This document shows positions 24,120 to 35,602 of a stretch of DNA of 64,000 nt, one piece after another. Position 1 is the stretch's first letter, and every line of letters begins with the position of its first letter. The notes under the pieces are model-generated. The model worked only from the letters and a program-made list of their open reading frames with translations. It searched no databases and was not told where the DNA came from. Location of the stretch: assembly GCA_017163975.1 (NCBI GenBank), contig JAFFSR010000230.1, positions 1,507,001 to 1,571,000 on the forward strand. Direction: 5' to 3'. Source of the stretch: Anastatus disparis (lineage: Eukaryota; Arthropoda; Insecta; Hymenoptera; Eupelmidae). A program made the translations under genes and the position numbers.

Positions 24120-24300
24120 ATGATGGAATCCCAATTGAAATTCATTGTGATTTCATAAATCTAACGTAAATTTATGGATATTTTTAAGCAATAAAAATAA
24201 TATTTTTATAAAATTAAATTTACTTATGTTTTTCATTGCAACCTATTAAAATATCTCTGTTCACTGAATAGAATAGAATGTAAGAAAGGCTGACACGGGT
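24120..24300. repeat. Single-arm relic of the 2500-3284 fold-back family
   Basis: The segment with taacgtaaatttatggatat and aaaatatctctgttcactga parallels one arm of the 2500-3284 element (near 2610-2740), with mismatches. The other arm is missing. Confidence 0.6.
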
Positions 24301-25445
24301 AAAAAATTTCGATTTTAGGTGAAAATTGTTGGTGGAAAAAAATTCAAAAAACATAAAATAATTTTAATTCTATTAATTACATCAAATGAAATAAAAAACA
24401 AGCATTTAAGAAATTATCTAGTTTCTGTCAAAAAAATCGCTACATTGTACGCTTCTTTTCTGTGATGTACTGGAAGGTAATGAATACGTTCACATAACAG
24501 AAGCAAGTATATTAAACATATTAAGTTAACTACAGAACCTATAGGACTGTTTGCATCGCTATAAATTGACTGTTGATTCTTACATCTGTTACTTTTAACC
24601 CAGATATCTCCTAAACAAATTATAAGGATCCATCAAAAAATCAAATAAATCAATAAAATTGTTATTATTCATCAAAACATGAATTAAATTTAAATATTTA
24701 TCAAAATATTAATTTTCACTGAAAATTGTTTTTCTCTTCTTTTTATTATTCGCTTATCTTTTTCTTGAATTTCTCAATGATGTAATCATTAAATTAACAC
24801 AGGTAATATACTCCACTAGTAATGATGTTACTGCACATTTACGATTCACATACACTGTCAAATTACGCAATGAAAAATATAGGCAAAATTTTTATAAGTA
24901 AACCAACGGTCAACGGAATAAAAAAATTTACGACATCCCACACCCTCTAGCTATAAATATTAATCATAAAATTTTAAATTGTATACATCAAAATAGAGGT
25001 GAAGAAAAAGAAATTGATTCAATTGATGTTTAGTTATTAAAATGCGTTTGTTTCCATGTGAAAAATATAGTTACTTATATAACTAATGGTATAGAACCTG
25101 TAAATACAATTGAAAAAAGTAAGAAACTAACCCTGGTAGAATTTGAAACATTTCAAATGGTTTCCAAACTAGGAAATAAAAATAAAAAAGTCAAAATGAT
25201 TATATTTCAAATATCTTAAAATTATCTTAAAATCTACTAATTTTCATGCTAAAAAATATTATAATAATTACTTTTCCGGGATGTAAAAAAAAAATTGCAT
25301 ATAACTACACTAAGAGAAATTTTATATAAAATATTACAAGAATTATCGTATTTTTTACCATGTACGCTAGCAGCCAACTCACAGACGGACATCTTCGAAA
25401 TGTTACTATGTAGCTCTGTAAACTTTTTAACTGTATTAAATTCAC
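24301..25445. other. AT-rich stretch, no gene seen
   Basis: No frame or RNA gene is convincing. Confidence 0.45.
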
Positions 25446-25448
25446 TAA

Positions 25449-26122
25449 CAAGAAGAGTATCACATGTGCGGGTCACAGATTTGTCTAAAACTGCGAGAAA
25501 TAGTTGATCTTACCTAAAAAACATGTTTCCTAAAAGTATAGAGTCTAACGCTCAATATTTCGCTAGTTACAGGTAATTAAAGAAAATCACTAAAAAATTT
25601 ACTAGATTTTCAAACACTTACAGTTCTTTAGCATTGATAGCTAGAAGCTTGAAACTTATTTTAAATGAAAGCTGAGCTCAAATCCTTTCAAAAAAGCACC
25701 TGCAGTATGTCAAAATATTATTTTTTCCCAAAGTTATAGCGTAACAAATATTGGACCGAATTTTAGCTTTTATTTTAGCTATATTTTTATTAATGTTCAA
25801 ACAGGAAAATTAAGGTCAAATCTTTATTACGCTATAACTTTGGGAAAAAATAATATTTTGACATACTGCAGGTGCTTTTTTGAAAGGATTTGAGCTCAGC
25901 TTTCATTTAAAATAAGTTTCAAGCTTCTAGCTATCAATGCTAAAGAACTGTAAGTGTTTGAAAATCTAGTAACTTTTTTAGTGATTTTCTTTAATTACCT
26001 GTAACTAGCGAAATATTGAGCGTTAGACTCTATAGTTTTAGGAAACATGTTTTTTAGGTAAGATCAACTATTTCTTGCAGTTTCAGACAAATCTGTGACC
26101 CGCACATGTGATACTCTCCTTG
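25449..26122. mobile_element. 674-bp Tc5-type fold-back MITE with TAA target duplication
   Basis: The ends CAAGAAGAGTATCACATGTG and, in reverse complement, CAAGGAGAGTATCACATGTG sit inside TAA duplications (25446-25448 and 26123-26125). The arms are near perfect over more than 300 bp around a centre near 25790. CAAG-type ends and the TNA duplication match the Tc5-like transposon at 17173-23705, which could be its mobiliser type, though the sequences beyond the first bases differ. The element at 4880-5526 is an older relative. Confidence 0.85.
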
Positions 26123-26125
26123 TAA

Positions 26126-26736
26126 GTTACATAGTAAATTTTATTCTTGCACTTAATAAAATTTATATTATACATTTGAACGATAGAAAATTTGTGCTGA
26201 TTATTAATTTCTATTTTATGTATAGCAATGTTATTTTCGTGTGGATACGAATATTAGTAGAGTCGATTTGAGATACAGTGGTTTATTTAATATTATTGTT
26301 TCTACCTTCGCAATGATTTAATATTATCTGCATCCAAACTAAATATAAACACAACATTAAAGAGGTTGCTAGAAAACAGGCGCGCATTTTAGTAGCGGCC
26401 ACATGGATCGCTCTTATATACCAAGTGTACTGAACTCTCACTACGTGCAGGAGTTGGACACAAATTTTGACGCGTCAAGCACCAAAATTTTTGAGGTTGA
26501 GATTTGCTGGTATTGTCAGCTGTCGGTGTCGTTCCCTTTTGCTTGTAAATTAATCTGCGCATGCGCAAGGGGTATTTTTACAAGAAATCATAGGGTTTCT
26601 ACAATGTATATGAGAAAAATTAATATGTGTACTAGTAAAAATTTATAGGTGTTATTGAAATAATTAAGACGTTCGAAATTTTACTACGTTGACATTGTAA
26701 TTTTCTAAAGAATTTTTTTAAATATTTCAAAAATAG
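26126..26736. other. No recognised gene; one small unassigned frame
   Basis: An 81-codon frame at 26403-26648 has no recognisable motif. Composition around 26380-26580 is less AT-rich than the surroundings and contains gcgcatgcgcaag. It may be part of an old repeat. Confidence 0.35.
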
Positions 26737-27490
26737 TGTAACATGGCAAATTAGCCATGTAACTTATACACACATATATGGGTATATCTCTGGAACTTTT
26801 CACTTTTTAGGAACAGGGTTTTATAGAAATTTAAAAGTTTATAATTCAAGTTCCTAAGATGGCACAGGCTTTGACCAGTGCTTAAAATTTTCGTTTCAAA
26901 GAGTAGAATATGTACTCTAACTTTGGTGTCAATTAAAAAATAATTACTAACGATATGCAATTTTATACGTCAAAAATGATGCATTTTTCATAATTTGCTA
27001 TACGTGTTTCTTACGATGGATAAAAAAGAACTTCCTTTCAATCGTATTTCAATTTTTACATCATAATTTACATAATAAAAACAACGATTTAAGATCACGC
27101 CGATAAATGTACTATGCTTCAAATACGAATACTTTAAATCTGTTGAGTGAGTGCGTTAAGGATATTTGATATTCTTTATTTTTTCTGTATAGCGTAACCT
27201 CGTCTTGTTTGCGAGAGCCATTTGTCTAGTGCTGCATAGCATCAGATAACTAATTTAACATTGTGGCGTGTGTGCTCCGCGATCACGTGTGCGTTCTGTT
27301 GCGAATATTTCCTTAGCGCTATTCTATTTATTTTTTTGTGTGTCTATTGATCGTGTCTCTTTTAGCTTCTTTTTATTATGAAATCTGCTTTTTGCCGTGC
27401 TTGAATGGCATGGTTTTTGTGCAAGCGGCGTCGCGTACGCTACACGCAGCTGGCGTTCAATTCGAACGTGCGTAAAATTCTGGTGTTAAT
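26737..27490 (+). mobile_element. Diverged solo LTR of the same Gypsy group, plus orientation
   Basis: It starts with the palindromic TGTAACATGGCAAATTAGCC block, the same signature that opens the LTRs of the full element. Near 27425 it has gcggcgtcgcgtacgctaca and agctggcgttca, close to the CG-rich block of the full LTR. The 3' terminus is not clear; by LTR length it would lie near 27590. No internal coding sequence follows. Confidence 0.6.
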
Positions 27491-27689
27491 TACCAAAAAA
27501 AGCATTCCATTCTTTTATTTAAACAACCTTATTTGCTTTCTCATAGAGAAAGCATTGTATCAATAAAAAAAATTTTTTTCTATTTTTTTATTAATTTGTA
27601 CATATTTGAACTCGGTGAGTCGATAAAAGTGGTTTCCAGAAAATGTCTGAATGTATGTATGTGTGTGTGTGTGTGGATGTATGATTTCA

Positions 27690-28350
27690 GTTAGTAAATT
27701 GTATCTCGAGAACTACTCAATGGATTTGCTTCTAATTTTGCATGGAATTTAGTTTTTTGACTAACTTGCTGAGAAGCTATTGATAATTGGTTCTTCTAGC
27801 GTAGTTTTCATTTTAAAGTTGTTTAAAGAAAAAAAAAAATTTAATTTTTCATTTTTTTGTTTTTTTTTGTTTACTACTCGATGAATTTGCTTCAAAATTT
27901 GCACGGAAATTATTTGTGATTGCCCAAATGAAATAAATTTTAAAAAACTGATTTTCTTAGTTTAGTTTTAATTTTAGAGCATTTTGGAATTTTTGAAAAA
28001 AATGTTTCTATTTATTAGGTCAATAAAATCTTAAAAACTACTGGATGGATTTAATTCGAATTTTCCATACAATTCAATTTTTCGATTAACTGGTGCGGAA
28101 GCTAATGAGAATTGATTTTCTTATCGTAGTTTTATTTTAGAGTCATTTTAAGAATTTAAAAAAAATTTCGATTGATCATTTTTTTTGTATTTTACGTAAG
28201 CTACTCGAAGAATTTGTTTGAAAATTTGTATGGAACTTAATTTCGACTACCAAAAGTAGAAAAACTTTTAAAAACTGATTTTCTTAACGCACTTTTAATT
28301 TTAGAGCATTTTTCAAATTTTTTAAAAAATTTTTATTTTTCATTTAACTT
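27690..28350. repeat. Tandem repeat of ~165 bp, left part
   Basis: The signature ctactcgatggatttgcttc recurs at about 27711, 27873, 28039 and 28200, each followed by a cttagcgtagttttaatttt-like segment and an A-rich tract. Spacing is 161-166 bp. Copies are strongly diverged. A TG microsatellite sits at 27655-27680. Confidence 0.75.
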
Positions 28351-28351
28351 T

Positions 28352-28670
28352 TATTAGGCAGTTTGCTATGCAAGCTCAGAGTAGGTGGCGTTCTGAGCTC
28401 TAGCGCTGTCATGGCGGCACACTCCACATATGTGTGCATGGATGAGCATATACGTATAGCTGTGTGCGTGCAACGACGCGCAACGCTCTGCTATTAGAGA
28501 AGGGGCTCCCCCCACTACTTTCAGATGTAACGTCATTGAATACACACGGATAGACTCATGAATACACTTATACATGTTAACACAGCAAGATTGTCGTAGT
28601 GTGACCGCCATGACAGCGCTAGAGCTCAGAACGCCACCTGCTTCGAGCTTGCATAGCAAACTGCCTAATA
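28352..28670. mobile_element. Fold-back MITE, TIR TATTAGGCAGTTTGCTATGC
   Basis: The arms TATTAGGCAGTTTGCTATGC ... aggtggcgttctgagctcta pair with the complement at the other end, ending CTGCCTAATA. About 110 bp of each arm matches well, with a non-palindromic centre. It is less AT-rich than its surroundings. It interrupts the tandem repeat just before the LINE. Confidence 0.8.
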
Positions 28671-28704
28671 TAATGACATAGTACTTGACGCACGAAAGTT
28701 ACTG

Positions 28705-29580
28705 GTGAATTTTCACAGTCGGCATAACTTAATTGATGTATGTATTTCCTGTAGTCATGTCATAATAGATAAAAAAGCAATTGAGTATAAAAACTATAAA
28801 GATATTTGTCCAACATTATTAGTGCAGAGTCTAGCTGGCTGTGATTGGACGCCATTTACAATTGGTACAGTTGACCCGGAATCTGCACTTAACTGCCTCT
28901 GTGACAATCTTACGGCAGCAATACATAATCTGGCGCCGCTGAAAACACTTGAAATTGGTAAAGATAAATTTCCGTGGATAGACAAAGGATTGTCGCAGAT
29001 GCGGTGCAAGAGAGATGCCACGTATCGAAGATACAAACGGACGAAGAATGAGAGATATCTCTCTGAATTTCTGCAACTACGTAAAACGATCGACGAGCAG
29101 ACTGAACAAGCTAGGACTACTTACTATCATAACAGACTGTTCGAAGCTCTTGCCAAAGGTAATGTCTGGAAGGAGTTAAAAGACCTGGGACTCTTGTCCA
29201 GACCTCAAGGGGACTTGAATGGATTTACTCCGGATGAGCTTAGTGCGCACTTTGCGGCGGTGTCAGTCTCGCCGCCCGATGATAATGAGGAATGTAAGAG
29301 AATTCTTTCCCAGTGTAGTGAAAGTGGCTTTGCCTTAAAACCAATTAATGTTACTGATGTGGTCCTTGCAATTTTGCATTTTTCATCACAGGCTTGTGGC
29401 GAGGATGGCATTCTGCAGAGCGTGATACTCAAGGCTTTACCGTTTATCGGAGAACATCTTGTGACCCTGTTCAATTCCTCTTTTGCACGGGGGGTCTTCC
29501 CTTGCCTTTGGAAGCGTGCACGCATTGTGACATTAAAAAAGTGTCCTGCACCAACAATGCCTAAAGATTCGGATACTTGA
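28705..29580 (+). pseudogene. LINE ORF2 remnant, linker and N-terminal RT region
   Basis: A 291-codon open stretch. It shows the linker typical of jockey/CR1 ORF2 (FPWIDKGLSQMRCKRDATYR near residue 90, TYYHNRLF) and the region before RT motif 1 (INVTDVVLAI, CGEDGILQSVILKALP, LFNSSFARGVFPCLWKRARI). The expected endonuclease precedes the window of homology and is absent. The C-terminal PKDSDT is a frameshifted join; the sequence after it (QTGFRKHHSTQTVI) returns to RT in another frame near 29588-29628. The RT segment that should lie between is deleted. Confidence 0.8.
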
Positions 29581-29634
29581 TTCTATGCAGACTGGTTTTA
29601 GAAAGCATCACTCAACGCAGACTGTCATACTTAA

Positions 29635-30014
29635 GAGTTGGCCGTATGCCTGTGTCCTTGTTTAATCTAAATTTTCGTTATAATAAATAAATAAAATATT
29701 TATATATGAATGTAAGGGATGAGCGCAATAGAGCAAAAAACTAGCAAACGATTCTATTTTATAAAAAAATATGAAATTCTCATTAATTTCCATGTAAAGT
29801 CCGAAACGGAACTCACAGTCAAACTCAACTTAATTTTTTCCGTTTCGTACTTTACTTAAAAAATAATGAAAATTTCATATTTTTTCATAAAATAGAATTG
29901 TTTGCTCGTTTTTAGCTCTATTGCGCTCATCCCTTACATTTGTATATAAATGTTTAATTTATTTATTATAACGAAAACTTAGATTAGACAAGGACAGAGC
30001 GATACGACCGACTC
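29635..30014. mobile_element. TTAA fold-back MITE, copy E, inside the LINE
   Basis: A 380-bp palindrome flanked by TTAA at 29631-29634 and 30015-30018. The right end in reverse complement reads GAGTCGGTCGTATCGCTCTG then TCCTTGTCTAATC. The centre pairs ccgaaacggaactcac with ttccgtttcgtactt. Its body resembles copy F at 62177. LINE coding sequence resumes immediately after the right TTAA. Confidence 0.9.
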
Positions 30015-30100
30015 TTAAACTTACTGACGACATAAGATCAGGTCTAGATAAGAAACTTGTCACGCTACTACTTCTGTTTGACTTTAGTAAGGCATTCGAC

Positions 30101-30925
30101 ATGATCTTGCACTCCAAATTACTTGCAAGGCTGAGATCGATGGAGTTTTTCAGGGCTGCACTCGAGTGGATTAGCTCCTATTTATCAGGTAGGAAACAAA
30201 TGGTTTCCACGCATTTAAAAGAGGAATCGAATTGGCTTATAACCAATTTAGGAGTTCCGCAGGGTTCAGTGCTGGGGCCTCTGTTGTTTTGCCTTTCTAT
30301 TAATAACATACGTGACACCCTCGACTTCGGTTGTGTCGAGCACCTATTATATGCAGATGACCTGCAAATTTATACGCAGGTCTCTTATGAGGATGTGAAT
30401 GAAGGTATTTGTATTCTACAGAGGGCGGCCAAGGCGGTGTCGGAGTGGGCTGTTGATGCTTTTCTCACACTAAATGCAAACAAAACTAAGGCGATCATTT
30501 TTGGCAATGGTCGATTTATTAATGACTTATATGCTGGTGAGCCAAGGACGATTATGCTTGAGGATGGTGTCGGCATATCTTTCTCTGATACCTTTACGAG
30601 CCTTGGTGTTGTGCTTGACTCTAAGCTATCATGGGAGCCACATATTAATATGCTGACTAAGAAGTTTAATAGAACTATGTATGGCTTACGGTTTTTTCGT
30701 CGGTATAACACTGATGCTCTGCGCAAACAACTCGCAACCGCCCTGCTGTTTCCACATCTCGATTACTGCTCAGTAGTTCTGCTCGATGCCTCACAGGAGT
30801 TGAAAAGACGATTACAAAGATTACAAAATTCATGTGTGAGATATGTATTAGGAGTGAGAATGGGCGATCATATCTCTCCTCATAGAGCTGCACTGGGTTG
30901 GCTGCGTAACGATGCGAGGAGATAG
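30101..30925 (+). pseudogene. LINE ORF2 remnant, RT catalytic core and C-terminal part
   Basis: A 274-codon frame. It starts in RT motif A (preceding DFSKAFD at about 30078-30098), followed by GVPQGSVLGPLLF (residues 51-63) and the catalytic YADD (84-87). Then come TLNANKTKAIIF, SLGVVLDSKLSW and the C-terminal LDYCSVVLLD ... LQRLQNSCVRYVLG and HISPHRAALGWL. Stop TAG at 30923; homologous sequence continues in frame (VLIYKIV, then LFTRYVPRVATR) with another stop after GRNSF (31086). The catalytic residues are intact but the protein cannot be completed. Confidence 0.85.
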
Positions 30926-31849
30926 TATTTTATGGCTGTACTTATATACAAAATCGTGCGCATGAATACTCCCGAGTATCTAGTGGATCTCTTCACTAGA
31001 TATGTACCTAGGGTAGCCACTAGGCGAGAGATTAAGGATTTCGCGGTGCCCTTCATGCGTACTGAGACTGGAAGGAATTCCTTTTAAGTTCAGGGTGCGC
31101 ATTTTTGGAACTCCCTGCCTGCTGATATAAAGAATCTTCCATCGCTCAGCAGGTTTAAGTCGGCTCTGAGGTGGTACTTGCTCGACCTCCAATAAACTAA
31201 ATTTTATTTTTTATTTATATGTTAATTTATTATAATGTGACGTCCCGTATATATGTATACTCTTTCGCTTAAGGTGTGATTATATTTATTGGCTGAATGG
31301 TTAGTGAGTGAATGCTTTACTCGTTTTTATTATTTTGACTGCGTTTTTGTGCTACTGCATACGCTTTATTATTTTATTGCATTATTTATCATTTTTTATT
31401 TTGTATTTTGAATAAAAATTTTGATATACTATGACTGATAGATATTGTATGACTGACTTTCAATTTATAGGATTGCGTGTATTTTACTATTTTTTGTATC
31501 TGTGATATCACTTCTTTTGTTGTGACTTACTTATTCAGTATTATTAGGTTTAGTAACTGACTGTAATATCAATTGCAATATTTTGTATTTATACATTGTT
31601 TTATGTGCAATATTTAATATTTATACATTGTTTTATGTGCAATATTTTTATATTTATAGATTGTCTATGTGCAATACTCATTATTATATTTATGAATTGT
31701 ATTACACGCCCTTTGTATAATGATATGATATACAATAAATAGTATCTATCTATCTATCTATCTTCTATTTTGTGTAAACCATACTATAAATTTCCTCCAA
31801 AATTTTTTAACAATCAATCCCATATTGTCTGAAAAAAATAAGCTTTTAA

Positions 31850-31998
31850 CCTTTAGAGAACCGGAGTTTTGAAAAATTTGAAAATCGAATTTTTCTATAG
31901 GAATGTGGTCTAAGGTCCCTGAGTTAAAGCCAAACTAAGTTGCGATGTTGGTGAGTCAGACCCCTTACGCCTGGAGGCGTATTCCGGCCCTCTAAAGG
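31850..31998. mobile_element. 149-bp TTAA MITE, TIR CCTTTAGAG
   Basis: CCTTTAGAGAACCGGA and TCCGGCCCTCTAAAGG are imperfect TIRs flanked by TTAA at 31846-31849 and 31999-32002. Size and end sequence are like the piggyBac-type MITE at 12517. Confidence 0.8.
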
Positions 31999-32002
31999 TT
32001 AA

Positions 32003-32360
32003 AAACTAATTTTCTTAGAGTGGTTACAATTTTAGAGAATCTTAAAGATTTAAAAAAAAAATTTCGATTTTTTATTTTTCAATTTTTTTTATCTTACGTG
32101 AGGTACTCGATAGATTTGTTCTAAAATTTGCAGGGAAATCATTTACAACTGCCGGAAGAAAAGAAATTTTCAAAAATTGATTTTCATAGCGTAGTTTTAA
32201 TTTTAGAGCATTTTTAAAATTTTGAAAAAGAAATTTTGAAAAGAAAATGTTATTTATTCAGCCAATTAGATCTCGAAAATTACTCGATGGATTTGCTTCA
32301 AATTTCGCATACTATCTATGTTTTTGTTTAAGTAGATGGAAAGCTATTGAAAATTAGTGT
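32003..32360. repeat. Tandem repeat of ~165-180 bp, right part
   Basis: Copies of the tactcgatagatttgttct signature at about 32103 and 32281 continue the array seen at 27690-28350. The inserted MITE and LINE split the array. Confidence 0.7.
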
Positions 32361-33164
32361 TCATAGAGTAGTTTTTTTTATAGAGCCATAAATATGATTG
32401 CATTTTATAAAGATTAGAAATTTTGTTGTCATCATTCTTTTTATTACTACATTATATCATTTGTTCAATAGAACAAATTTTTTTGTATTACTTGATGATT
32501 TAAAATAAATTATAAATGTTGAAAAAGCAAACAGCTAGCATATATGTTCGAATTTTATAAAGTACAATATGAGTAAATATTAATGTTTTTTATTATTTTA
32601 TTAATAACAATTTTTTAATATTAAAATCACATTTAAATAAATATAAAAAAATTAATGAAACTCAAAGAGCTCTATGAGAAAGCATTCTGCCAAAGCACAA
32701 AGCAGCGTTTTTTATTATAAGGTCATCACAACAGCCTTGTAAATAATTTTAAAAACCTAATAAAATTTACTTATTATGTTTTTATAGTTTGCGAGTGACT
32801 ACTAGTGCACATAATAAAACGCACTCTAATTCTTGTAATGTATCTTATACAATTTCTCTAAGTGTAGGGACTGTAATTAAAGCATATTTCTTACCTATGA
32901 AAAGTAGAATTATGTCTATTTAAATCGAAAAGTTGCACTTTAACCTGTAAGTATAAGTTGTATGAATGTTATCTTTTATTTAAGGGCACAAAACACTTTT
33001 TCCCCCTGCTAGTGAAAAAGATATGTATTAATTAGATTTAATTAAATTCTTTGTAAATGAAAATAATATTTGTAAGTAGACTAAAATACCTTTATTTTAA
33101 GCTTTTATAAGCTCCTTTTGCTTTAGCTGTAGTCCCATAATCATTCGATGAATTCTTGTTCTTA

Positions 33165-33491
33165 TAATAGCTCCCCCGTAAGATTTGAGCTGAACCGCTG
33201 GATGGATCTGACTTTTCTAAACTGATTTAACTTCAGTATTAGCATCATTCTCGCGTGAATGAGGGAATTCCTGAAACACGAAAAATTTTTTACTTTTCAA
33301 CAAAAAATATTCATTTATTAAATAAATTTTTATTTTTTTACCTTATTTTTGGATTTTTTAACAACTTCTAGTCATTTGATTTCAAAACCTTCCATTCACG
33401 CGAGAACGGTGCTAATACTGAAGTTATATTAGTTTGAAAAAGTCAGATCCATCCAACGGTTCAGCTCAAATCTTATGGGGAAGCACTATTA
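33165..33491. mobile_element. Fold-back MITE with arms around gatttgagctgaaccg
   Basis: Left taatagctcccccgtaagat pairs with right atcttatggggaagcactat, and gagctgaaccg with cggttcagctc. About 110 bp of each arm is similar. The centre is A/T-rich. Boundaries are approximate. Confidence 0.7.
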
Positions 33492-33770
33492 AAAAAATTC
33501 AATATTTGAGAAAAACAGCTTTAAAGTTTTTAATTATTATATTTTAAAATGATCAATGCTATACTTATCTTTCATAAAATATATCTTTTCAAGTATTTCT
33601 TATTTATATTAGCTAACAATATAAAAAAGAAATACCAGACAAGTGAACCTTGTTATCGACTAGATAAAGCTGAAATGAAAAAAGATGTAAGTTATTAAAA
33701 TAATCAATAATAATAATAATCTTTCTTACTATAAGATATTTTGTCAGTACTCACCCTTATTCACCAATGG

Positions 33771-33809
33771 AACTATGTATTTGTTGTAAGAATCAACAAA
33801 TACATAGTT
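33771..33809. repeat. Perfect 16-bp stem hairpin
   Basis: aactatgtatttgttg and its exact complement are separated by 7 nt (taagaat). The stem is too short for a miRNA precursor of usual size and no T-run follows. It is probably a relic of a small palindromic insertion. Confidence 0.6.
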
Positions 33810-34139
33810 ATTTGCCACTCTGATGGTTGTTAGAATTACTCGTACTAACCTTGAATCAGCTGGAAACTAAGAAATAATATTCAATATGGAGTAATCATTT
33901 TATATTTTATTTTATAATTCAAATTCAAAATTAAGAAATAAAATTTAGATTTAAAATTTATATTTTAATTAATATTAAAATTTATAAATATAATTTATAT
34001 CCAAATATGAAATAATAATTAGAATTATACACTTACATGAATTTAATATGCACCCGGTGTATAGGAATCCATCACACCTACTCGTACTTTTCTTTTCAGA
34101 GTATGTGCTTCTTTCGAATGAGACTAACTTGATCACTCT

Positions 34140-34758
34140 ACATTGAATTATCTTCTATCGTTCAAAGTCCTGACCCAGCCGACAGATACATTTTCAAGTT
34201 TGATGTTCAATTTCTCTAACATCTTGAGAAAGTTATATTAAGATTAGCACTATTTGCTGACTAGGTAACTGGCCTTGATAAATCTCTTAAACTACAAAAA
34301 CTAGACAAACTTGCAAGTCCATGGCCAACTGCACGAGTAGCAAGAACATTATATCTGTTAACTTTATACGTATTGTCCATAGAACTTTCTCTCTTGTTAG
34401 AGTTGACAGTTGCTTATTCATCACAAAAATCACAAGTCATATTAATTTTGAATCCTTATCCTCGAAAAGAGGTTTCAATAAATTTTATCTTATGATGGCA
34501 CACACTGCAACACAATTTTTCTAACACAGAAGATAGAACGTTGATATCAACATTTCTATCTTTTGCCCTGGAACTTGAAAATTCTGTTCTTTTCTGTTTA
34601 GAAAAAGAAGTAGGGGGTCTACTTCTCTTAGCTTCAGAATTTTTTTCACTCCTACCAAGAAATTTCCTTGGTCTCTTTTTAGATCTTGCTTTTGATCGTT
34701 TTCTATCTTGATGTTGGTTAAGAAATCTGCCTCTTGTATCTCTTTCATTATTTGACAT
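34140..34758 (-). pseudogene. Transposase-like gene fragment (Mutator-like/Kolobok-type N-terminal domain)
   Basis: The first 100 codons (34758-34456) begin MSNNERDTRGRF and are rich in Lys, Arg and Ser, which suggests nuclear targeting or DNA binding. They end in KLCCSVCHHKIKFIETSFRG before a stop. Reading on in the same frame past stops gives MTCDFCDE, then NTYKVNRYNVLATRAVGHGL and ASLSSFC. This CxxC ... CxxC ... N-R ... R-x-G-x-G pattern is familiar from the N-terminal region of widespread arthropod transposase-like proteins of the Mutator-like domain. Stops at about 34454 and 34420, and then after RPVT, show decay. No downstream catalytic part was recognised. Confidence 0.5.
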
Positions 34759-35602
34759 TTTTGAGGTTCGTATTCTTAATGTCGATTCAAGCTTTTTACA
34801 CTTTAAATTTACTTTCTATTTAGATAAACGTAGAATTTCAGGCGCACATAAAAAAATATGAAATAACTCGTGAACGTGTAATTTATTAAAAATTAATAAT
34901 TTTATGTAAATTAAACCACAAAACCCACTAATAATTTTTTAAATGCACTTTAAATAAACAAACTTACTGCAAACTGACCATATAATTAGCTGACTGACTG
35001 TCATGTAACGAAATGATACGAGCCGAAAGCGTGAACGCGCGAAATTCAAATTAATAAAAAATTACATGAATAACTATGTGCCACTCGTTTCCTTACAAAA
35101 TCAAAACGGAATAAAATATGGATGCAAAACTTTTTAAAACTTAAATCAAGATAAATATTTTGTTGAAATTAAAAAAATAAACTCTTTTTTTCAATTAAAC
35201 CTAAAATATCAATAAAAATTTTAAAAATTTAATTAAAAATAATTTAAAAAATTTTTTAAATTTGTAAAAATTATATCATTGTAGACTAATAAATAAAAAT
35301 AAAATTTAATCTCTTTGAAAATTACTAAATGATTTATGAATTATTGAATCAAGCAATAAAAAAATAAGTTCTTAAAGTTTTTTAATAAGATTAGCTAAAA
35401 ATTTGAGAAAAATTTCAAAATAGCAAAATTAACAAAAAAATCAATTAAAAGTTTATTCTACTAATTTCTTTATAAAAACGAAACTAAATGAGATAGGGTA
35501 AAAAAACTTGTTAGAGCTTATTCTACAGTAAATTTCCTATAAAAAAAGCAATAAACCCAAATTCGATGGTGGGACCGGAAAAAAATTGTGTTGTGCCCTT
35601 AA

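Larger units (their letters stand above)
28681..31763 (+). mobile_element. Jockey/CR1-type LINE, 5' truncated, broken
   Basis: A non-LTR retrotransposon runs on the plus strand from the endonuclease-RT linker to a 3' (TATC)n tail at 31744-31763. Coding remnants lie at 28705-29580 and 30101-30925 and continue in broken frames to about 31195 (ending near LSRFKSALRWYLLDL). The endonuclease domain is missing. RT sequence is lacking between RIVTLKK (29541) and the MITE, an internal deletion. A TTAA MITE (29635-30014) is nested in it. After the last stop there is about 550 bp of 3' UTR with repeats of ttgttttatgtgcaatattt. Confidence 0.85.
27534..32684. repeat. Composite block bounded by 15-bp inverted repeats
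   Basis: TGCTTTCTCATAGAG at 27534-27548 is exactly complementary to CTCTATGAGAAAGCA at 32670-32684. Between them is a ~165-bp tandem repeat on both sides of inserted elements, so the ends may mark an old element containing the tandem array. A 15-bp match could also be chance. Confidence 0.4.
32984..35598 (-). mobile_element. 2.6-kb TTAA-flanked DNA transposon, possibly Kolobok-like
   Basis: The ends GGGCACAAAACACTTTTTCC and, in reverse complement, GGGCACAACACAATTTTTTT are flanked by TTAA at 32980-32983 and 35599-35602. A broken minus-strand gene (34140-34758) has a basic N-terminus and a Cys/aromatic domain known from large insect transposase-like families. A TTAA duplication with such a gene suggests Kolobok, but that is inference. 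A fold-back element (33165-33491) is nested in it. Confidence 0.6.

Noticed and set aside
33771..33809. miRNA precursor
   Set aside because: The 16-bp stem is too short for a usual precursor and it lies inside a transposon.
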